Shown here one piece after another: positions 59,994 to 64,000 of a stretch of 64,000 nucleotides of DNA. Source of the stretch: Bradyrhizobium sp. CSA207 (GTDB lineage Bacteria > Pseudomonadota > Alphaproteobacteria > Rhizobiales > Xanthobacteraceae); NCBI RefSeq assembly GCF_029051685.1, contig NZ_JAACFT010000021.1:62001-126000 (forward strand), written 5' to 3'. Made by a program: the position numbers and the translations under genes. The stretch's first letter is position 1. Each line of letters opens with the position of its first letter. The notes under the pieces are model-generated. The model was not told where the DNA came from, searched no databases, and saw only the letters and a program-made list of their open reading frames with translations.

Positions 59994-61097
59994 ATGGACG
60001 CACCGGCCGAAAGCCGACCCGACACCGGCCTTTCCCACCGCAAGATCATCCACATCGACATGGACGCCTTCTACGCGTCGGTCGAGCAGCGGGACAATCC
60101 GGATCTTCGAGGCAAGCCAGTCGCGGTCGGCGGCTCGGCGGAACGCGGCGTCGTAGCTGCGGCAAGCTACGAGGCCCGCAAGTTCGGAGTCCGGTCTGCG
60201 ATGGCGTCCGTCAGCGCCAAGAGGCAGTGTCCGGACCTGATCTTCGTAAAACCGCGCTTCGAGGTCTACAAAGCGATCAGCCGGCAAATCCGCGAAATCT
60301 TCGCGGAGCACACGTCGATTATCGAACCGCTGTCGCTGGACGAGGCCTATCTGGACGTCACCGAAAACCTGCAGGGCATCCCCCTCGCCCGCGACGTCGC
60401 GCTGCGGATCCGCGAGAAGATCAAGGCCGAGACGGGCCTCAACGCTTCGGCCGGCATCAGCTACAACAAGTTTCTGGCGAAACTCGCTTCGGATCACAGG
60501 AAGCCGAACGGCCAGTACGTCATCTCTCCGGAGATGGGCGCCGCGTTCGTGGAGCCCCTGCCGGTCGGCAAATTCCACGGCATCGGTCCGGCGACGAGCG
60601 CGAAGATGAATGGCCTCGGCATCTTCACCGGAATGGACATCCGCAACCAGACGCTCGAGTTCATGAATGCCAACTTCGGCAAGTCCGGGGCCTACTACTA
60701 CTGGATCTCGCGCGGCATCGACGACCGTCCCGTCAGGGCCAACCGCATCCGCAAGTCCATCGGCGCCGAGAACACGTTCTCGGCCGACCTGACGACTTTC
60801 GACGCCATGGCCGCCGAGCTCCGGCCGCTGATCGACAAGGTCTGGCGCCACTGTGAGAGCACCGGCAACCGGGGACGGACCGTGACGCTCAAGGTCAAGT
60901 TCTTCGATTTCGAGATCATCACCCGCAGCAGGTCCGTCGTGGCGCCGGTTCCGAGCCGGGACGATCTCGAAAGCCTAGCCGTCGGCCTGCTGCAGGCCGA
61001 GATGCCGATGCCTAAGTCCGTGCGGCTACTGGGGGTCTCGCTGTCATCGCTGCAGGCTAGTGATCTAGCCGAGCCGCAGCTGGATCTGCCGATCTGA
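59994..61097 (+). CDS. dinB: DNA polymerase IV (Y family, DinB)
   Basis: 367 residues. IIHIDMDAFYASVEQRDNPDLRGKPVAVGG (in part, ~17-46) and LSLDEAYLDVT (~115-125) carry the three catalytic acidic residues of Y-family polymerases. SAGISYNKFLAKLASDHRKPNGQYVI is the thumb/palm junction. The little-finger domain is at ~240-350. ATG 59994 is chosen over an upstream open extension to 59895. It performs error-prone translesion synthesis. I see no clear alphaproteobacterial LexA box (GTTC-N7-GTTC) in front. Confidence 0.95.
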   Translation: MDAPAESRPDTGLSHRKIIHIDMDAFYASVEQRDNPDLRGKPVAVGGSAERGVVAAASYEARKFGVRSAMASVSAKRQCPDLIFVKPRFEVYKAISRQIREIFAEHTSIIEPLSLDEAYLDVTENLQGIPLARDVALRIREKIKAETGLNASAGISYNKFLAKLASDHRKPNGQYVISPEMGAAFVEPLPVGKFHGIGPATSAKMNGLGIFTGMDIRNQTLEFMNANFGKSGAYYYWISRGIDDRPVRANRIRKSIGAENTFSADLTTFDAMAAELRPLIDKVWRHCESTGNRGRTVTLKVKFFDFEIITRSRSVVAPVPSRDDLESLAVGLLQAEMPMPKSVRLLGVSLSSLQASDLAEPQLDLPI

Positions 61098-61116
61098 GGC
61101 CATTATCCCTTGAAAA

Positions 61117-61146
61117 ATGCTATCAATTATTTGACTTTGATAGCAT
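61117..61146. promoter_or_regulatory. inverted-repeat operator upstream of fitA-like gene
   Basis: ATGCTATCAA (61117-61126) and its exact complement (61137-61146) are separated by 10 bp and end 27 bp before the antitoxin start codon. TTGACT overlaps the right arm and could be a -35 box. The arrangement fits FitA/VapB autoregulation. Confidence 0.65.
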
Positions 61147-61173
61147 CGCCGTCCGTCTCTGGAGGACGCCATC

Positions 61174-61428
61174 ATGGCCGATGTCACCATCCGTAACCTC
61201 TCCAAGGAGGCGCATCGCGCTCTGAAAGTCCGCGCGGCGCAGCACAATCGCAGCGCGGAAGCGGAAATGCGCGCCATTCTGGAGGCCGCCGTGCGTCCCG
61301 AGGGCCGGCCGCGGCTCGGCACCGCCCTTTCGGAGATGAGCCGGAAGATCGGCCTCACCAATGCCGATGTCGAGGCACTTGAACATGGCCGCGCCGCGCG
61401 TGCCGCTGAGCCGATGCGCTTCGAATGA
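61174..61428 (+). CDS. FitA/StbC-type antitoxin
   Basis: 84 residues with the Arc-like ribbon-helix-helix typical of FitA: VTIRNLSKEAHRALKVRAAQHNRSAEAEMRAILEAAV (in part, ~4-40), and a C-terminal toxin-binding tail. GGAGG lies 9 nt before the ATG. It overlaps the following toxin gene by 4 bp (ATGA), but that toxin is truncated. Confidence 0.9.
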   Translation: MADVTIRNLSKEAHRALKVRAAQHNRSAEAEMRAILEAAVRPEGRPRLGTALSEMSRKIGLTNADVEALEHGRAARAAEPMRFE

Positions 61429-61679
61429 TCTTGCTCGATACCAATGGGGTCTCCGAGGCGATGAAGCCCGAACCGCATCCATCGGTCCGCGACTGGCTCG
61501 ACGCCCAGGCGGCCGAAACGGCACCGAAAGTTTCGCCTGACTGGACGTGCGGCGGCGCGGCCTATCCAACTTCAAGATCGTGGATGATCGGTTTCAGACC
61601 GTCGGGCGTGATTTCGAGGCGCGCAAGCGTGATCGGTAGCTTGAAGCGTTGGCGCCCAGCACTGCCCGGATTTAGGTAG
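61425..61679 (+). pseudogene. truncated FitB-type PIN toxin
   Basis: The first ~34 residues (MILLDTNGVSEAMKPEPHPS, VRDWLDAQAAET) match the N terminus of FitB/StbB PIN toxins including the first catalytic Asp. After AAET the text changes to unrelated sequence antisense to the metallophosphoesterase gene, so the rest of the PIN domain (three acidic residues) is deleted. The usual Val of LDTNVVSE is Gly. It is inactive as an RNase. Confidence 0.8.
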
Positions 61680-62029
61680 AGCAAGCCGTCGACGGTGTTG
61701 ATCTTCGGCACGTGGGAGTGGCCGGAAACAATGACATCGATGCCCTCAGCTACGGGATCGACCTGCAGGGTGTTGAGGTCGTGCAGAACGTAGAACAGCC
61801 GTCCGGCGAGCCGCACGAACTCGGTTTCGGCAAATTCGGTGGCCCACTCGCCCGTATCCACGTTTCCTCTGATCGCCGTGACGGGGGCAATTCTCCGCAG
61901 CGCGGTGATGATCTCGGGATCGCCGATGTCGCCGCCGTGAATTATGTGGTCGACATGGGCCAGCAGGCGCAGCGCCTCCGGCCTGAGCAGGCCGTGCGTA
62001 TCCGAGATGATGCCGATGGTGAAAGTCAT
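61562..62029 (-). CDS. YfcE/MJ0936-type metallophosphoesterase
   Basis: 155 residues. The metal ligands of the calcineurin-like fold are all visible: IISDTHG (~7-13), HIIHGGDIGDPE (~28-40), AIRGNVDTGEW (~53-63), LHDL (~82) and GHSHVPKI (~103-110). The size is that of the small single-domain phosphodiesterases. ATG 62029 is chosen because the family starts four to six residues before IISDTHG. Its stop is convergent with, and overlaps, the truncated toxin gene. Confidence 0.92.
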   Translation of the reverse strand: MTFTIGIISDTHGLLRPEALRLLAHVDHIIHGGDIGDPEIITALRRIAPVTAIRGNVDTGEWATEFAETEFVRLAGRLFYVLHDLNTLQVDPVAEGIDVIVSGHSHVPKINTVDGLLYLNPGSAGRQRFKLPITLARLEITPDGLKPIIHDLEVG

Positions 62030-62110
62030 CGAAGCGTCCGGCTGAAGCACTCTATCGCGCGTTGGGCCGCGGCTTCCTGATGCACCGCCGGTGCCCCGGA
62101 CATCAACCGC

Positions 62111-63037
62111 CTAAGCCGACTTCCGCCGCTGGCCCGTCGCGGGCTTCTTCGCCGCTGCTTCCTTCACCGGCTTCTTGCCTTGGATCGTCATCAGCATCTC
62201 TTTCTGGCCCGCCGCCGCCTTGCGCGGCTTCTTGGCGGGCTCTGCTGCCTTCGCCGGCGCCGCCTCCCGACCGACGCTCTGCCGCAGCGCCTCCATCAGA
62301 TCGACCACGTTTTCGCCTTTGGGCCGCTCCTTCGGGCGGATGGTCTTGCCTGCGCGCTTCTGGTTGATCAGGTCGACCAGCGCGGTCTCGTAATGATCCT
62401 CGAATTTCTCGGGGTCGAACGTGCCCGTCTTCTGGTTGACGATGTGCCTTGCGAGGTCGAGCATGTCCTTGGTGACTTTGACGTCCTGGATCTCGTCGAA
62501 GTACTCCTGCTCGGAGCGGACCTCGTAGGGGTAGCGCAGCAGCGTACCGACGAGACCCTTCTCCAACGGCTCGAGCGCGATAATGTGCTCGCGGTTGGTG
62601 AGAACCACGCGGCCGATCGCGACCTTGTCCATCTCCCGGATGGTCTCCCTGATCACCGCGAAGGCGTCGTGACCGACCTTGCCGTCGGGACGAAGGTAGT
62701 ACGGACGGATCAGATAGCGCGGGTCGATGTCGGCCTTGTCGACGAACTCGTCGATCTCGATGGTCCGCGTCGACTCTAGCGCCAGCTCCTCGAGCTCCTC
62801 CTTTGTGACCTCGATGTACTGTCCTTTGTCGAGTTCGTAGCCCTTGACGATGTCCTCGTTCGCGACCTCGTCACCGGTATCGGCGTCGACCTTTAGATAT
62901 TTGATGCGGTGACCCGTCGCCCGGTTGAGCTGGTTGAACGCGATCTTCTCGCTCTCCGACGTCGCCGGATAGAGCGCCACCGGGCAGGTGACGAGGGACA
63001 GACGCAGGAAGCCTTTCCAGTTCGCTCGCGGGGCCAT
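62111..63037 (-). CDS. ku: Ku protein, non-homologous end joining
   Basis: A 308-residue bacterial Ku: WKGFLRLSLVTCPVALYPAT at the N terminus, FNQLNRATGHRIKYLKVDADTG, YYLRPDGKVGHDAFAVIRE and REHIIALEPLEKGLVGTLLRYPYEVR (all in part) form the DNA-encircling core (~1-245). The tail after ~260 is Lys/Ala-rich (AAEPAKKPRKAAAGQKEM), typical of alphaproteobacterial Ku and likely to bind DNA and LigD. No ligD is seen in the window. Confidence 0.95.
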   Translation of the reverse strand: MAPRANWKGFLRLSLVTCPVALYPATSESEKIAFNQLNRATGHRIKYLKVDADTGDEVANEDIVKGYELDKGQYIEVTKEELEELALESTRTIEIDEFVDKADIDPRYLIRPYYLRPDGKVGHDAFAVIRETIREMDKVAIGRVVLTNREHIIALEPLEKGLVGTLLRYPYEVRSEQEYFDEIQDVKVTKDMLDLARHIVNQKTGTFDPEKFEDHYETALVDLINQKRAGKTIRPKERPKGENVVDLMEALRQSVGREAAPAKAAEPAKKPRKAAAGQKEMLMTIQGKKPVKEAAAKKPATGQRRKSA

Positions 63038-63262
63038 GGTGAACGCAACGCTCCAGGGTACGGGGACTCGGACTCAAGACGAACGGGGGCGGCCAGTTCC
63101 GACACGCCAGCCGCTTACCCCGAGATTCATTTGCGTCGGCCGCGATGCCAGCAGAATCCGAACCGGGCCTCTTCACTCTCAGAACGAAACGGGAATATAA
63201 TCCGTGTGCGAGACCAGCTGGCTTCAGCTCGCTCGGGAACCGCTGCGCGAACCTGGTTTCGA

Positions 63263-64000
63263 CTAACTCCCGAGCGAATGATCGAGGAAGAAGCGCAGCA
63301 TTTCCCTGGTTGCGTCCGGCCCGCGCGGATCGGTGTAGGAGCCTGCGGGACTGCCTCCCGCCCAGGCATGGCCAGCGCCGTGAACATTCCAATGCTCGGA
63401 CACGACGCGCCCGTCCGCATGGGTCAGGATCGTGCGGGTATATCCGTGCCCGTCCGGCACTCGTCCGTCGATCGCTTTCGATCTCATCCCCGTCGCGGCC
63501 TGCTCGACAATCCGGTCGGCGTTGTTCGGATTCACAGTGGTGTCACGGTCGCCGTGGAAAACGATGATCGGCACTGACGGGCCGCCATTCCTGGCTTTCC
63601 CGCCGCCCTGCCGCATCGCGACGAACGCTGAGGGAAGATCGCTTGCTGCGCCGCATGCCAGGCCGGAATGGATCCCAACGGCCGCGTACAGATCGGTGTG
63701 CGTCGCCCCCATGATGGCGGCAGCCGCCCCGCCGGCCGAGAGCCCTGCGACGTAGACGCGGTTCGGGTCGATCGGATAGTCCTGCATGATCTGACGGGTG
63801 ATGCCCGCGATCAGCGACGGCTCGCCCCCGTTCCGTTGCTGGTCGCCCGTGCGAAACCAATTCCAGCATTTTGACTGATTGGCTCCGCTGGGCTGCTCCG
63901 GATAGACCACGAAGCAATTTCGTTCTTCCGCCAGGAAATTCATCCGGGTGCCAGCGGCGAAATCGTCCGGCGACTGGGTGCAACCGTGGAGCATGACCAC
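63263..64000 (-). CDS. PHB depolymerase/LpqC-type alpha/beta-hydrolase (5' part beyond window)
   Basis: 245 residues visible; the frame runs off the right edge, so the N terminus is missing. VMLHGCTQSPDDFAAGTRMN is the oxyanion region. VYVAGLSAGGAAAAIMGATH has the nucleophile Ser in GLSAG. VPIIVFHGDRDTTVNPNN carries the catalytic Asp and HGAGHAWAGG the His. This order is that of the extracellular esterase_PHB family (PHB depolymerase, feruloyl/polyhydroxyalkanoate esterases). A signal peptide, if any, lies outside the window. Confidence 0.88.
   Translation of the reverse strand: MVMLHGCTQSPDDFAAGTRMNFLAEERNCFVVYPEQPSGANQSKCWNWFRTGDQQRNGGEPSLIAGITRQIMQDYPIDPNRVYVAGLSAGGAAAAIMGATHTDLYAAVGIHSGLACGAASDLPSAFVAMRQGGGKARNGGPSVPIIVFHGDRDTTVNPNNADRIVEQAATGMRSKAIDGRVPDGHGYTRTILTHADGRVVSEHWNVHGAGHAWAGGSPAGSYTDPRGPDATREMLRFFLDHSLGS

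Overview
The window is high-GC alphaproteobacterial DNA, most like Bradyrhizobium/Rhodopseudomonas relatives. This is inferred from the content: aromatic acyl-CoA catabolism, many branched-chain-amino-acid-type periplasmic binding proteins, a Ku protein and DinB. I saw no rRNA, tRNA or CRISPR array.

Region 1 (1-29.2 kb) is a catabolic cluster, nearly all on the minus strand. It holds four LivK-type substrate-binding proteins (one cut by the window edge) with no ABC permease or ATPase. It also holds a feruloyl-CoA-synthetase-like ligase, two more acyl-CoA ligases, two acyl-CoA dehydrogenases, two intact crotonases, four SDRs, a thiolase, a nitronate-monooxygenase-like protein, a flavin reductase, an old-yellow-enzyme-like protein and a thioredoxin-fold isomerase. 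The regulators are of the AraC, TetR and HxlR types. Together these look like import, CoA activation and side-chain beta-oxidation of an aromatic or alicyclic acid. Five leftward promoters share one architecture: a -35 TTGAC box, a palindrome GTTC-N7-GAAC in the spacer, then a -10 box. They head an SBP unit (6.2 kb), a long beta-oxidation operon (15.7 kb), the thioredoxin-fold isomerase (17.8 kb), the SBP-ligase unit (21.8 kb) and a ligase-SBP-OYE-ligase operon (29.2 kb). One regulator probably controls the whole set. The 15.7 kb promoter drives a decayed ligase gene at the head of its operon. Remnants of a TetR, a crotonase and a LysR gene also lie between intact genes.

Region 2 (29.8-41.2 kb) is a compact minus-strand module read as UbiX, UbiD, AraC regulator, a three-subunit xanthine-dehydrogenase/CO-dehydrogenase-type molybdenum hydroxylase (large subunit fused to a CoxG/SRPBCC domain), acyl-CoA ligase, crotonase and MFS transporter. 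It looks like uptake, CoA activation, hydroxylation or dehydroxylation and decarboxylation of an aromatic or heteroaromatic acid. An AT-rich palindrome lies upstream of ubiX.

Region 3 (41.3-59.7 kb) is an integrated accessory island. It is bracketed by a divergent tyrosine recombinase (41.4 kb) and an excisionase-like/integrase pair with a KfrA-like DNA-binding gene (54.3-57.3 kb). Cargo includes HigBA, a PIN toxin-antitoxin pair, XRE regulators, a Uma2 nuclease, a Fic remnant, a TnsA-like protein lacking catalytic residues, small Cys-rich proteins, a soluble FtsH-like AAA+ zinc protease, a DUF433 protein, an HNH nuclease and a phage-type protein. The toxin-antitoxin and regulator genes each have a clear palindromic operator.

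Region 4 (59.9-64 kb) returns to more ordinary genes: DNA polymerase IV, a FitA antitoxin whose toxin is truncated, a metallophosphoesterase, Ku, and the C-terminal part of a PHB-depolymerase-type esterase running off the right edge.
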